Positions 47,095-55,080 of a DNA stretch of 64,000 nt are shown here, one piece after another. Origin of the DNA: Cognatilysobacter bugurensis (GTDB taxonomy: Bacteria; Pseudomonadota; Gammaproteobacteria; Xanthomonadales; Xanthomonadaceae). A program made the translations under genes and the position numbers. The stretch spans positions 1,341,466 to 1,405,465 of the forward strand of contig NZ_BMYD01000001.1 in assembly GCF_014652095.1 (NCBI RefSeq), given 5' to 3'. The stretch's first letter is position 1, and each line of letters begins with the position of its first letter. The notes beneath the pieces are model-generated. The model saw nothing but the letters and a program-made list of their open reading frames with translations, ran no database searches and was not told the DNA's origin.

Positions 47095-47751
47095 ATGCGC
47101 GACGAAGAGAACGCTGAGACCGACCTGAGTCGACGCCATCACCTCCGCCAGTGGGCGCACCTTGCTCTGGCGGCAGCCGGCGCGGCGACAGTGCTCTCGC
47201 CGCTTGAGGTATTGGCAGGCACTGGAAGGGTCAGCCCTAGGACTCTTGTCGCCTACTACTCCAGAACTGGGCACACCCGCCAGGCAGCCTTGGTGATTGC
47301 CCGGGCCGTGGGAGCGGACATCTTCGAAATCGAACCAGCAACCCCTTATCCGCGGTCGTATCAGGAAACGGTGGACCTAAACCATCGGCAGCAGCGAGCC
47401 AATGAGTTTCCCCCTTCCGGGCGCCTTATCCCTAACTTGGCGGGCTACGGCACCGTGTTCCTGGGCTATCCCATCTGGCCCGTCGATCTGCCCCGCTTTC
47501 TGTACACCTTTCTTCGGCGTCAGAACTTCGCCGGCAAAACCCTTGCGCCGTTTTCTACGAGCGCGATGAGCGGCCTTGCCGGGACAGAAGCGACGCTCCG
47601 TCGGCTATGCGTAGGTGCCCGACTGGTGCCTGGCCTCGCACTGCCCGGGGGCGGGCGCGGTCACAACACCCTCGTGACGAGCATCGACGCTGCATCCAAT
47701 CAACGTTCGGAAAGCTGGAGTCGCGCTAGCTTGACCAGAATGCGGTCGTGA
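47095..47751 (+). CDS. Tat-exported flavodoxin-like protein, probably truncated at the C-terminus
   Basis: About 218 aa. A Tat-like leader (LSRRHHLRQWAHLALAAAGAA) precedes a flavodoxin domain with the FMN phosphate loop VAYYSRTGHTRQAA and the aromatic-rich YGTVFLGYPIWPVDLPRF. The last 25 residues (after GLALPGG) lose resemblance to the family, and debris of other genes surrounds it, so the 3' end may have been replaced by recombination near the integron border. Possibly still functional as an electron carrier. Confidence 0.65.
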   Translation: MRDEENAETDLSRRHHLRQWAHLALAAAGAATVLSPLEVLAGTGRVSPRTLVAYYSRTGHTRQAALVIARAVGADIFEIEPATPYPRSYQETVDLNHRQQRANEFPPSGRLIPNLAGYGTVFLGYPIWPVDLPRFLYTFLRRQNFAGKTLAPFSTSAMSGLAGTEATLRRLCVGARLVPGLALPGGGRGHNTLVTSIDAASNQRSESWSRASLTRMRS

Positions 47752-47876
47752 GTCTCGTGCTGGACCTTGCTGCGTGCGCCGATGCCGGTGTGTCGCTGGT
47801 CCCGTCATTGCTTACCAGCATGACGATGCTGACTGCGCCAGGTCCGCTTCCGACCCGTAGCGGACATCGTCCCCCG

Positions 47877-47936
47877 GCTCAACACCTGAGTTAAGCCGCG
47901 CCGCGAAGCGGCGTCGGCTTGGACGAATTGTTAGGC
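47877..47936 (-). repeat. attC site of C1 (array terminus)
   Basis: 60 bp; the distal core is GTTGAGC rather than GTTAGGC, marking the outer end of the array. Confidence 0.93.
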
Positions 47937-48248
47937 GGCTCTCGTATGCCACCAACGTGCTGGAATAGCCAGCCAGTGAACGTGGCCCGCCACGTATCCA
48001 CCGACTACGCATCCCCATGCAGCCTGACGCAGCGGGAAATCTGGCTGCGCGTCCGGCCAGGAGAGCAGGCACGGCACAACTATAAACAGCGCTTTTATCC
48101 AGGCCCATATTCTCATGCTCTGCAGTGACGCGTGTCCCGCGTACGGGCGACTCAAGCCGCCGTAGCCTGTAGTGCCTACAGGAAGCCATGCCCAGTAAAA
48201 GGCGTAACCGAGTAGCGCGCATGCCGGCAAGACGAAGAGCGGGTTCAT
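47931..48248 (-). CDS. C1: small integral membrane protein
   Basis: 105 aa with three to four hydrophobic helices (LFVLPACALLGYAFYWAWL, WIKALFIVVPCLL, WGCVVGGYVAG). No family recognised. The ATG is ten bases after AGGTG of the neighbouring attC, and the stop TAA is the one inside its own attC core. Last cassette of the array. Confidence 0.7.
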   Translation of the reverse strand: MNPLFVLPACALLGYAFYWAWLPVGTTGYGGLSRPYAGHASLQSMRIWAWIKALFIVVPCLLSWPDAQPDFPLRQAAWGCVVGGYVAGHVHWLAIPARWWHTRAA

Positions 48249-48252
48249 AGCC

Positions 48253-48312
48253 GCCTAACACCTGAGTTAAGCCGCGCCGCGAAGCGGCGTCGGCTTGGAC
48301 GAACTGTTAGGC
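48253..48312 (-). repeat. attC site of C2
   Basis: 60 bp; one change from the common form (GAACTG for GAATTG). Confidence 0.95.
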
Positions 48313-48313
48313 C

Positions 48314-48586
48314 CTACAGCGGTGCGATGAAAGCAGCAACGAGAAGGCCGAGTAGGAACGCTATGACGACCACGGGCGGGGTAGCCAACAGGATCTTAGC
48401 CGCGAGGGGTGCTCTACGGGAAATCAGTACGGCAGCAGTGATAAAGCCGAGCCCCGCCGCTACCAATGCAGCGTAGCGAAGAACGAAGTCGTAGGAGGCG
48501 ACGGGTATGCGGGAGCCCTTGACCGCCACCATTACGAAGGCGAGAAGACCGAGTCCGTTTAGCCACGCAAGCGTTCGAACTGTCAT
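48314..48586 (-). CDS. C2: small integral membrane protein
   Basis: 90 aa with three hydrophobic helices (LAWLNGLGLLAFVMVAV, LRYAALVAAGLGFITAAVLI, ILLATPPVVVIAFLLGLLVAAFI). No family assigned. The start lies 11 bases after attC AGGTG; a TAG stop directly abuts its own attC. Confidence 0.72.
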   Translation of the reverse strand: MTVRTLAWLNGLGLLAFVMVAVKGSRIPVASYDFVLRYAALVAAGLGFITAAVLISRRAPLAAKILLATPPVVVIAFLLGLLVAAFIAPL

Positions 48587-48591
48587 GTAGG

Positions 48592-48651
48592 GCTTAACAC
48601 CTGAGTTAAGCCGCGCCGCGAAGCGGCGTCGGCTTGGACGAATTGTTAGGC
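48592..48651 (-). repeat. attC site of C3
   Basis: 60 bp; left core reads GCTTAAC, otherwise consensus. Confidence 0.95.
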
Positions 48652-48657
48652 CACAGG

Positions 48658-48948
48658 CTACGGCTCTTCGGTGCCGGCTGCCACTTCATGTATCGGGTGC
48701 TCCCAGAGGCTTGAGAGATACGGGTCCTCGCCGCGCAGTGGGCGAAGAGGCGCAGGATCAACCTGCCAGCGGCGCAGAAGGACCAGTAGCTCGGCGATGG
48801 CACCGGCCCGGTCATTCGTGAGCGTGACCGTGAGAGAGCAGCCATGGCCTTGGACAGAGACGAACCCCGGCACCCGCTCCAGCCAGGCAAAGAACATTGC
48901 CTCGTCTATTTCGGAGAAGAAAACCGGACCTGCGAACGTGACTTCCAC
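48658..48948 (-). CDS. C3: small soluble hypothetical protein
   Basis: 96 aa, GTG start ten bases after attC AGGTG. It has a predicted alpha/beta pattern (FSEIDEAMFFAWLERVPGF, then SLTVTLTNDRAGAIAELLVLLRRW), reminiscent of small immunity-like or DUF cassette proteins. Function unknown. Confidence 0.68.
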   Translation of the reverse strand: MEVTFAGPVFFSEIDEAMFFAWLERVPGFVSVQGHGCSLTVTLTNDRAGAIAELLVLLRRWQVDPAPLRPLRGEDPYLSSLWEHPIHEVAAGTEEP

Positions 48949-48952
48949 TGTG

Positions 48953-49012
48953 GCCTAACACCTGAGTTAAGCCGCGCCGCGAAGCGGCGTCGGCTTGGAC
49001 GAATTGTTAGGC
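48953..49012 (-). repeat. attC site of C4
   Basis: 60 bp consensus site. Confidence 0.95.
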
Positions 49013-49444
49013 CGCACGCGCCTTGACCACGACGGGCTCGATTTGCGGGGCCTGCCAGAGCTGAACGAGGTAGCGTTCGTCACCAGACAAACAATAACTG
49101 ACTCGGACGCGGTAGACACCGGGCGCTACGGGGATGCGTGCAGCCTCTGGGAAGTAGTCCGTGCAGCCCGCGACGACCAATGGCCCTTGCGCGATCTCCA
49201 GCGAACACTCATTAACCTGATCGTAGGGCTCCAATGACTCGGCCGGCGCGGCCTCTAGCACCTCGACCGCCACGGGGACATTACCATCGCTGACGGTGCC
49301 GACACCGACCGTGCCCGGGGCGAGAGCGAGAAGCCTTTCCACCGCCTCATCTGTCCATGCCTCTGACAAGTCACCGCTTGCCGGCTCGTCCTGGACATAG
49401 AACTGGTTGTAGCCAGAAAACAGCTCAAGATCGCGACGTTGCAT
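49007..49444 (-). CDS. C4: ComJ-like hypothetical protein
   Basis: 145 aa. The N-terminus ELFSGYNQFYVQDE resembles the start of ComJ (competence protein J) family proteins, which inhibit or regulate a partner nuclease in Bacillus; the rest is beta-rich (GVYRVRVSYCLSGDERYLVQLW). The similarity is weak. The stop codon is provided by the attC core. Confidence 0.65.
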   Translation of the reverse strand: MQRRDLELFSGYNQFYVQDEPASGDLSEAWTDEAVERLLALAPGTVGVGTVSDGNVPVAVEVLEAAPAESLEPYDQVNECSLEIAQGPLVVAGCTDYFPEAARIPVAPGVYRVRVSYCLSGDERYLVQLWQAPQIEPVVVKARAA

Positions 49445-49451
49445 GTGTGCG

Positions 49452-49511
49452 GCCTAACACCTGCGTTAAGCCGCGCCGCGAAGCGGCGTCGGCTTAGACG
49501 AATTGTTAGGC
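49452..49511 (-). repeat. attC site of C5
   Basis: 60 bp with two changes (CTGCG for CTGAG; CTTAGA for CTTGGA). Confidence 0.95.
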
Positions 49512-49518
49512 ATGCTTG

Positions 49519-50019
49519 CTACGGCCCCCACATGGTGACGTTGCGGAGCATACCGAAGCGGCAGCATTCCACTGAGTTTCGTTTTCGGCTGCCTGAGGCG
49601 TCCGGTTTGAAGACCTCGAAATCCCCTGTTACGCCAAGTAGCCGCGGCTCCATCGACTGATTTTGCCGTTCTAAATAGGCAGCAATCGCTCCGACGGCTT
49701 GGCCCTTAAGCACGACGACGGAATGTGTGGCGGTCGTTTCAACAGCATCTTGGGTGAGGTAGAGCCACACTACGGGCCGATCTGAGTGATCCCGGCCGAC
49801 GACTCCCCATCCGCGCACCGAGATGCGACGCCCGTCGTAAACCATGGGATTAGCGAGCAATTGAGTGCCCGTGGTGGCGCACGAATGACTGTCCGCCCTG
49901 TTCCCGACAAAGACGCATGCACCAGGTGGTGCCCATCCGCGCTCGAGTGAAGGCCCAGCCTCTTGGTTACAGCTCGCGAGCATTACTAATGTGGCGGCGG
50001 CGAAGAAGCGCATGAGCAT
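49519..50019 (-). CDS. C5: lipoprotein
   Basis: 166 aa. Signal sequence and lipobox at the N-terminus (FFAAATLVMLASCNQ, lipid-modified Cys). The body may form an OB-like domain (YDGRRISVRGWGVVG, VVVLKGQAVG). The ATG is the first triplet after the GTTAGGC core, only six bases from AGGTG, so its ribosome site must come from the adjacent attC. Confidence 0.75.
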   Translation of the reverse strand: MLMRFFAAATLVMLASCNQEAGPSLERGWAPPGACVFVGNRADSHSCATTGTQLLANPMVYDGRRISVRGWGVVGRDHSDRPVVWLYLTQDAVETTATHSVVVLKGQAVGAIAAYLERQNQSMEPRLLGVTGDFEVFKPDASGSRKRNSVECCRFGMLRNVTMWGP

Positions 50020-50079
50020 GCCTAACACCTGAGTTAAGCCGAACCGCGAAGCGGTTTCGGCTTGGACGAATTGTTAGAC
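50020..50079 (-). repeat. attC site of C6
   Basis: 60 bp variant; central stem is GAACCGCGAAGCGGTTTC and the inner core is GTTAGAC. Confidence 0.95.
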
Positions 50080-50562
50080 GTCATTGTAGTTGCCTAGCAC
50101 GGGCTGCAGCGCTTTCAAGCTGGCTGACGCCGCCGCGTGCCAAGGGAAGCAGCCGTTCGCGTCTGGCCACACCACTTGATACAGAGGAAACTCCTGCTCG
50201 GCATAAAACCAGAGTAACGAGTACACATAGTCGTTGTAGAGGTGCCGTGGCACCTCAACGAAAATGCAGGGATAGCCTTCTATGAGGTCGTGACTTGGCT
50301 TCGAAAGGCTCAACGGGTTGCCGTCTGCGAGGCGGTTTGCGCACAAGCCGAGAATCGAGTGCGCGGTAGTGCTGTTGAGGCCGAACATGATCAGTGCGGG
50401 CCCACCGTAGCTTTCGTGCAGGCCGACCGTATACGAGAACGGTGGCTTCCCCGGGGCGGTGTCGGTCGGAAGCACGCTAGTGCAGTGCCACCCAAAGGTC
50501 TCGACATTGTGGACGACCGACCGCTCGTAGTCATTCTCTGGCGGCAAGCGGAGCCCTGGCAT
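50074..50562 (-). CDS. C6: DUF4262 domain protein
   Basis: 162 aa. DUF4262 landmarks: FGWHCTSVLPTDTAPGKPPFSYTVGLHESYGGPALIMFGL in broad outline (seen as GWH...FSYTVGL...P-L--FG), and a later aromatic YSLLWFYAEQEFPLYQVVWPD. Family of unknown function, widespread in actinobacteria and in integron cassettes. Start nine bases after attC AGGTG; stop from the attC core. Confidence 0.8.
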   Translation of the reverse strand: MPGLRLPPENDYERSVVHNVETFGWHCTSVLPTDTAPGKPPFSYTVGLHESYGGPALIMFGLNSTTAHSILGLCANRLADGNPLSLSKPSHDLIEGYPCIFVEVPRHLYNDYVYSLLWFYAEQEFPLYQVVWPDANGCFPWHAAASASLKALQPVLGNYNDV

Positions 50563-50565
50563 GAC

Positions 50566-50625
50566 GTCTAACACCTGAGTTAAGCCGTGCCGCGAAGCGG
50601 CGTCGGCTTGGACGAATTGTTAGGG
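50566..50625 (-). repeat. attC site of C7
   Basis: 60 bp; one stem change (CCGTGCC for CCGCGCC), inner core GTTAGGG. Confidence 0.95.
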
Positions 50626-50626
50626 C

Positions 50627-51583
50627 TCACCCGCGACGACACTCACCTGAGATCCACCGTGCGGCGTCTTCTAAAGGCCGCGCAGTCGAGGCTTCTGGTT
50701 CAATGTGTGCGTCGAACACCCGCCCGTGCCTGTCCAGCGTAACCGCGGTGGTGATGTTCGCTGCGCCGCCATTGGGCAATGGGAACGTCGAGTTCGCCGT
50801 GGATTTGCCCGAGGTCCGCTGGCCGAATAGGCGCACGTTTTCTTGGCCATGGAACATGATGGGAACGATCTCGCCGGAACTGGAACTTCGCGGCCCTACC
50901 GCTACTGCAATCAACGGGACAGGGTGCTCAGGCTGCTGTGCCGTTCCGCCGTTAAGCACATGGCCCGAGCCACCGATAAAGATTCCGCCGGTCTTCTTCT
51001 CGATGGTTGTGACAGTGCCGCGCGCATTCTTGAAGTGGCCCAGTACCCCCTCCGAAAGGAGCGGGCTTAAGCCGACAAGCATGGGCCACATGTTACCGCC
51101 GCTGTTGCCTGAGAAATCCAGAACTACACCGCAGCGAGGCTCTGAAAGCGTGCTTACCAACTGCGACCTAAGTGCCTCGGTTGCGGCCATGGCTTCCTGA
51201 TGGGTGCCCGACCAGCCATTGATGCGTATGACGGGCACGCCTTCAATAGGTGCTTCGACTTGAGACAGGACCCGTGTCGGCGGTCGGGGCGCGGAATTGG
51301 CGTCAGCGGGCGCCATGACTGCTTTTCGTGGCGGGCGGTAGAAGGAGTGCCCGTCGCCCAGCGACTTCAGAACGAAACGGATTGCCGCGCCTTCGCCTTG
51401 ATTCGAGGCGAGTGATCTCGCCTCCTCTTCGACGGACTGCCACTCAACGTGTGCTGCGCGGTAGGCGCGCTCACGCGCCAGCTTCAACGTCAGGTCCAAG
51501 CTCGAATCTTCCTGCGCGGGACCTAGTACGGGCAATGCGAGCAGAGCCAAATAGAAAGGTACAAGCCGCATCCGTGCCTCCAT
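50627..51583 (-). CDS. C7: secreted S41 (tail-specific) family peptidase
   Basis: 318 aa, the largest cassette gene. Signal peptide (LVPFYLALLALPVLGPAQ). S41 core: VVLDFSGNSGGNMWPML at about 154-169 and GPRSSSSGEIVPIMF at 230-243, with a serine near 235 and Lys260 (RTSGKST), the 25-residue Ser/Lys spacing of this family. It lacks an obvious PDZ domain. Likely a periplasmic peptidase. Start 11 bases after attC AGGTG. Confidence 0.85.
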   Translation of the reverse strand: MEARMRLVPFYLALLALPVLGPAQEDSSLDLTLKLARERAYRAAHVEWQSVEEEARSLASNQGEGAAIRFVLKSLGDGHSFYRPPRKAVMAPADANSAPRPPTRVLSQVEAPIEGVPVIRINGWSGTHQEAMAATEALRSQLVSTLSEPRCGVVLDFSGNSGGNMWPMLVGLSPLLSEGVLGHFKNARGTVTTIEKKTGGIFIGGSGHVLNGGTAQQPEHPVPLIAVAVGPRSSSSGEIVPIMFHGQENVRLFGQRTSGKSTANSTFPLPNGGAANITTAVTLDRHGRVFDAHIEPEASTARPLEDAARWISGECRRG

Positions 51584-51588
51584 GTGAG

Positions 51589-51648
51589 CCCTAACACCTG
51601 AGTTAAGCCGCACCGCGAAGCGGTGTCGGCTTGGACGAATTGTTAGGC
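51589..51648 (-). repeat. attC site of C8
   Basis: 60 bp with a paired stem change (CACCGCG...GGTGTC), so the hairpin is kept. Confidence 0.95.
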
Positions 51649-52149
51649 GGCCGGCGCGAGGTGCTTGACCATGCGGGCGGCGCACATTGATACCTGCTCT
51701 GACAATGGGTAGGTGACGGGCCCAGCAGGCTCATACCCGCACCGCACGTAGAAGGCCTCGGCATTGTAGGAGGCGTTGAGCCACAGCGATGCAACCCCGC
51801 GTGCCCGACATCCCTGCTCAGCATGTTGCAGGAGGCCTCGTCCCACACCGGAGCCGGCGGCCGCCGGATGCACGTAGAGGGCTCTGAGCAAGGCCTGCTC
51901 CGGTGCTGCAATGCAGAACCCCACGGGCTGGCCGCCCGCCTCAGCGACGGTGCAGAGCACGCCCTCCTGTCCGATCACGCCGGCCAGCCAACGGTACCGT
52001 GCTTCATCCGGCTCGGGCGACCACGCTGCGAGCACGTCGGCGGAGTAGTGGCCTGAAGCAAGCGCCTGGACGGCCGCGTAGTGCACCCCGACCAGTTCTG
52101 GACAGTCGGACTCCAGTGCTTCTCGGTAGAGGATTTGCGAATGCAGCAT
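51643..52149 (-). CDS. C8: GNAT family N-acetyltransferase
   Basis: 168 aa. Acetyl-CoA-binding motif A is clear (LRALYVHPAAAGSGVGRGLLQHAEQ), followed by motif B (LWLNASYNAEAFYVRCGYEP). Target unknown; GNAT genes are frequent integron cargo and some modify antibiotics. The stop codon lies in the attC core. Confidence 0.9.
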   Translation of the reverse strand: MLHSQILYREALESDCPELVGVHYAAVQALASGHYSADVLAAWSPEPDEARYRWLAGVIGQEGVLCTVAEAGGQPVGFCIAAPEQALLRALYVHPAAAGSGVGRGLLQHAEQGCRARGVASLWLNASYNAEAFYVRCGYEPAGPVTYPLSEQVSMCAARMVKHLAPAA

Positions 52150-52155
52150 TAGGCC

Positions 52156-52215
52156 GCCTAACACCTGAGTTAAGCCGACCCGCGAAGCGGTTTCGGCTTG
52201 GACGAATTGTTGGCC
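52156..52215 (-). repeat. attC site of C9
   Basis: 60 bp variant with GACCCGCGAAGCGGTTTC stem and inner core GTTGGCC. Confidence 0.94.
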
Positions 52216-52901
52216 GGGCCGTCTTGCTGATCCGCTAGGTAGACCGTGTACCAGGTGAATACTCGGCCGGCCTCGCTCCCGGACTTCTGCAGATGGAGAC
52301 CAACGGAGTAGCTGCCCTGCTTAATCTCGAGGTTGCAGTCACCCACCTTCGGCTCGGTCAACCACTTGCGATAGGCGGTCATGGTAGACGCGCCTCCGGC
52401 CTGACCGCATCCGCGGTGAGTGGCTCGGCCCCGGCGCTGTTCTTGCGCCAAAAGGCCGTCGAGACCTTGTACCGTCGGATGGGGTGAAAGTGCCAACTGG
52501 ACCGCTTTGACGCGCCCGTTCGGGCCGAGGCGAACGAAAAGTTGCTCACCTTCGACTAAGCGTGTTTGTCCATCCGGCAGCAAAATGCGGGCCGTGTAAC
52601 GGCCATGCGCGGGGAAGCACATGCTCTCTAGTGCCGCCTCCGCACAGCGGGCCTTTTCTCCGACCCACGAGGCACCGAGTTCCACGGTTATTGTTCGCTC
52701 CGGCACGCGGAGGGCGCCGTATACCGTTGCTCCTAACGCAAAGAGCATCGCAGCTGCGGCTCCAGCTAGCGGCCAGCCCGCCTTGCGGCGCTTGCTGATG
52801 AGCAAAACCCCGGATACGAACGCAACCAACAGAACCAGGGCAAGCGCGTTGAACAGCGCCATTCCTGCTAAACCGCCCGAAGCCGCTTCCGCCCCGATCA
52901 C
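52170..52901 (-). CDS. C9: membrane-anchored hypothetical protein with attC-encoded tail
   Basis: 243 aa. Two N-terminal hydrophobic helices (LFNALALVLLVAFVSGVLLI and GAAAAMLFALGATVYGAL), then a soluble domain. The GTG start has its own GGAG nine bases upstream. The frame runs through the R'' core into the attC, so the last residues (ANNSSKPKPLRGSA) are read from the recombination site and end at its internal TAA. Confidence 0.72.
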   Translation of the reverse strand: MIGAEAASGGLAGMALFNALALVLLVAFVSGVLLISKRRKAGWPLAGAAAAMLFALGATVYGALRVPERTITVELGASWVGEKARCAEAALESMCFPAHGRYTARILLPDGQTRLVEGEQLFVRLGPNGRVKAVQLALSPHPTVQGLDGLLAQEQRRGRATHRGCGQAGGASTMTAYRKWLTEPKVGDCNLEIKQGSYSVGLHLQKSGSEAGRVFTWYTVYLADQQDGPANNSSKPKPLRGSA

Positions 52902-52931
52902 GTATCCATACTCCTACGAGCTCCCACGGCC

Positions 52932-52991
52932 GGCTAACACCTGAGTTAAGCCGCGCCGCGAAGCGGCGTCGGCTTGGACGAATTGTTAGAG
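52932..52991 (-). repeat. attC site of C10
   Basis: 60 bp; cores GGCTAAC and GTTAGAG. Confidence 0.94.
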
Positions 52992-53399
52992 CCCACCCAG
53001 CCAACCCTCAAGCGATGGGCTCACTACCGTAAACGCGCCGCGCCAATCGTCGCCCGGGCCGAACCCGTTCGGGTCGAACTGGACAACCGGATTACCTGGC
53101 GCGGCTAGGTGCACGCAATAGTAGATGGCGCAGCCTATGTGCAGGATCGGCAGCAGGTCGGATGGCCAACTCCAACCCGGATCCTCTGGGTCTGGACTCG
53201 ACAGGGTCTGACAAAGGCCCAGCGCCGAATCTCCTAGGTCTGTGACGTGACCAGTTGACAGCCCCAACAGTCCTTCATCCGGCCCAAACCCGCCGTTGCC
53301 TTGCGCGACGTACAACGAGACGAGAGCCTCAGGCAGCGTATGCCCCACAGCCCGCTCCACTTCAGCGATCTCGAGCTCGGACGGCGGCGGGTATTCCAT
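52986..53399 (-). CDS. C10: SMI1/KNR4 (SUKH) family protein
   Basis: 137 aa. SUKH landmarks are EIAEVERAVGHTLPEALVSLYVAQGNGGFGP and, after WSWPSDLLPILHIGC, the segment AAPGNPVVQFDPN in the usual order. Bacterial SUKH proteins are often immunity factors against contact-dependent or polymorphic toxins; here it is a lone cassette. Stop from the attC core. Confidence 0.85.
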   Translation of the reverse strand: MEYPPPSELEIAEVERAVGHTLPEALVSLYVAQGNGGFGPDEGLLGLSTGHVTDLGDSALGLCQTLSSPDPEDPGWSWPSDLLPILHIGCAIYYCVHLAAPGNPVVQFDPNGFGPGDDWRGAFTVVSPSLEGWLGGL

Positions 53400-53404
53400 G
53401 TGGG

Positions 53405-53464
53405 CTCTAACACCTGAGTTAAGCCGCGCCGCGAAGCGGCGTCGGCTTGGACGAATTGTTAGGG
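53405..53464 (-). repeat. attC site of C11
   Basis: 60 bp; cores CTCTAAC and GTTAGGG. Confidence 0.95.
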
Positions 53465-53465
53465 C

Positions 53466-53819
53466 TCAGGCTACCAGCTCCGCAAGCGCCCTATGCATGG
53501 CGCGTGCTTGCTCGACCGGGGCAAGCTGCTGGTGTTCGCGCATGTAGCCCGCCAAGTTGCTTAGGAACTCCCGCGCTTTAGGCAGCGGAAGGCCGGCCAA
53601 CTCGAACGGAAGCCAATCATCATTGAGGGCCTCCTCAAAGAGGTCTAGCAGGTCCAGCAGGAAGGCACCTTCCGGAACGGCACGCAGCGACTGAAACTGC
53701 TCTGGCGTGAGCCGAGTTGTAAGCCTCGGCACGTTGGCGCTCCCCGGCGAATCAGGGTAAGCCCAGCGTGGCGCCGAAAGGATGTCTTGGATCTGCGATA
53801 GCAACGAATCCAGCACCAT
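53466..53819 (-). CDS. C11: small acidic hypothetical protein
   Basis: 117 aa, mostly helical and acidic (LLDLLDLFEEALNDDWLPFELAG). No family recognised. Start nine bases after attC AGGTG. Confidence 0.68.
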   Translation of the reverse strand: MVLDSLLSQIQDILSAPRWAYPDSPGSANVPRLTTRLTPEQFQSLRAVPEGAFLLDLLDLFEEALNDDWLPFELAGLPLPKAREFLSNLAGYMREHQQLAPVEQARAMHRALAELVA

Positions 53820-53822
53820 GAG

Positions 53823-53882
53823 CCCTAACACCTGAGTTAAGCCGCGCCGCGAAGCGGCGTCGGCTTGGACGAATTGTTAGGC
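53823..53882 (-). repeat. attC site of C12
   Basis: 60 bp; cores CCCTAAC and GTTAGGC. Confidence 0.95.
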
Positions 53883-53940
53883 GGCAACTGTGCGCCACGG
53901 AGCAGCGGGAGGGCAAGATCTCGAAGGCCCATGGCGAGGT

Positions 53941-54150
53941 CTATCGCCCGTTGCGCCGAAGGCCCAGCAGCCCCACAACGAGCAACACGAACCCAGCCAG
54001 GGCAACAGGCAAGCCGATAAGCGGCTCAACCATGCCGCAGGAAGCCTTGTTGAATGTGCAGAAATAGCCGTTGGTGAAGAGCACGAGCGACAAGAGCAGC
54101 AGAATGACGCCCGCGGCCGTGATCAGTTTCGGTAACGTCGATCTCGCCAT
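53941..54150 (-). CDS. C12: two-helix membrane protein
   Basis: 69 aa. Two hydrophobic helices flank a short cysteine-containing loop (FCTFNKASCG), which may form a disulfide. Ends in a basic RRNGR. About 58 bp of untranslated sequence precedes its attC. Function unknown. Confidence 0.7.
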   Translation of the reverse strand: MARSTLPKLITAAGVILLLLSLVLFTNGYFCTFNKASCGMVEPLIGLPVALAGFVLLVVGLLGLRRNGR

Positions 54151-54154
54151 CGCC

Positions 54155-54214
54155 GCCTAACACCTGAGTTAAGCCGCGCCGCGAAGCGGCGTCGGCTTGG
54201 ACGAATTGTTAGGT
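54155..54214 (-). repeat. attC site of C13
   Basis: 60 bp; inner core GTTAGGT. Confidence 0.95.
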
Positions 54215-54589
54215 GCGTGGCTGCAGCCCCTCACGGGCAAGTGCTGCCATGACCTCTGGAAGAGTGTAGCGCTGCCAAGGAACCGTGCCGGCCGGATCGC
54301 CGGCCTCTAAGTACTCGCCATGGTCGAAGGCGTGAAAGACGTCTAGCGCGAACCCTTCGAGTTCCTCAAGCGCCGCGCCACCAAGCTGGTTCATGGCGCG
54401 GTTCCCGTCCCAGAATGCGAGCGCTCCTTCGGAGAACTCCTGCGCCACATGGCGCGAGTACTCACGAAAGAGGCCGACACGAGTCAGGCCGTGCGCCGCG
54501 CAGAACGACTCCAAGGCACCTTGGCTGAGAGGGTTGTGCCCGCTCGCCTTGATGCACTGAGCCACAAGCTGCCGCAGTTCTTCTTCCAC
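54209..54589 (-). CDS. C13: small acidic hypothetical protein
   Basis: 126 aa, helical and acidic; GTG start eight bases after attC AGGTG. The first stretch EEELRQLVAQCIKASGHNPL looks like an isolated helical bundle. No family assigned. Stop from the attC core. Confidence 0.67.
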   Translation of the reverse strand: MEEELRQLVAQCIKASGHNPLSQGALESFCAAHGLTRVGLFREYSRHVAQEFSEGALAFWDGNRAMNQLGGAALEELEGFALDVFHAFDHGEYLEAGDPAGTVPWQRYTLPEVMAALAREGLQPRT

Positions 54590-54591
54590 GC

Positions 54592-54651
54592 ACCTAACAC
54601 CTGAGTTAAGCCGCGCCGCGAAGCGGCGTCGGCTTGGACGAATTGTTAGGC
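54592..54651 (-). repeat. attC site of C14
   Basis: 60 bp; outer core ACCTAAC. Confidence 0.95.
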
Positions 54652-54657
54652 CGCAGC

Positions 54658-55011
54658 TTACCGGCCATACGAGATAGACACACCGTCCGCGCTAGCCTCG
54701 CGCTTAAAGACGCGAGAACCCCCTGCGCCCTCCACGTGCAGGGACCTATCCCCGCGCCACGTGAGCCTGAGTGGCACGGTCCCGTCCAAGACGAGCACAT
54801 TACCGGCGCCCTCTGGCACGTGACCCGCGTCAACGATGGCCAGCTGCGTGTTGAAGCCGGTCGTGGCTCCGCAGCCGCGATTAATGACGACTGCATCTCG
54901 GCCGCCCGATGGGGACGGTGCCCGCGCGGAGATTTCGTTCTCGCATCCGGCGACATCGCAGCCCGAAGCAGCTAAGGCTGACGCGACGACGAGTGCTTGG
55001 AACTTGCCCAT
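54658..55011 (-). CDS. C14: small lipoprotein
   Basis: 117 aa. Lipobox ASALAASGC near residue 15, then CENEISARAPSPSGGRDAVVINRGCGATTGFNTQL in broad outline, a pattern (C-E-E...RD-V...CGATTGF) seen in a family of small envelope proteins of unknown function. Start nine bases after attC AGGTG. Confidence 0.75.
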   Translation of the reverse strand: MGKFQALVVASALAASGCDVAGCENEISARAPSPSGGRDAVVINRGCGATTGFNTQLAIVDAGHVPEGAGNVLVLDGTVPLRLTWRGDRSLHVEGAGGSRVFKREASADGVSISYGR

Positions 55012-55014
55012 GCG

Positions 55015-55074
55015 GCCTAACACCTGAGTTAAGCCGCGCCGCGAAGCGGCGTCGGCTTGGACGAATTGTTAGAG
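55015..55074 (-). repeat. attC site of C15
   Basis: 60 bp; inner core GTTAGAG. Confidence 0.95.
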
Positions 55075-55080
55075 GGCAGC

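Noticed and set aside
47752..47876. Frame with LDLAACADAGVSLVPSLL resembling the end of a LysR regulator
   Set aside because: Too short and generic to support; left unannotated.
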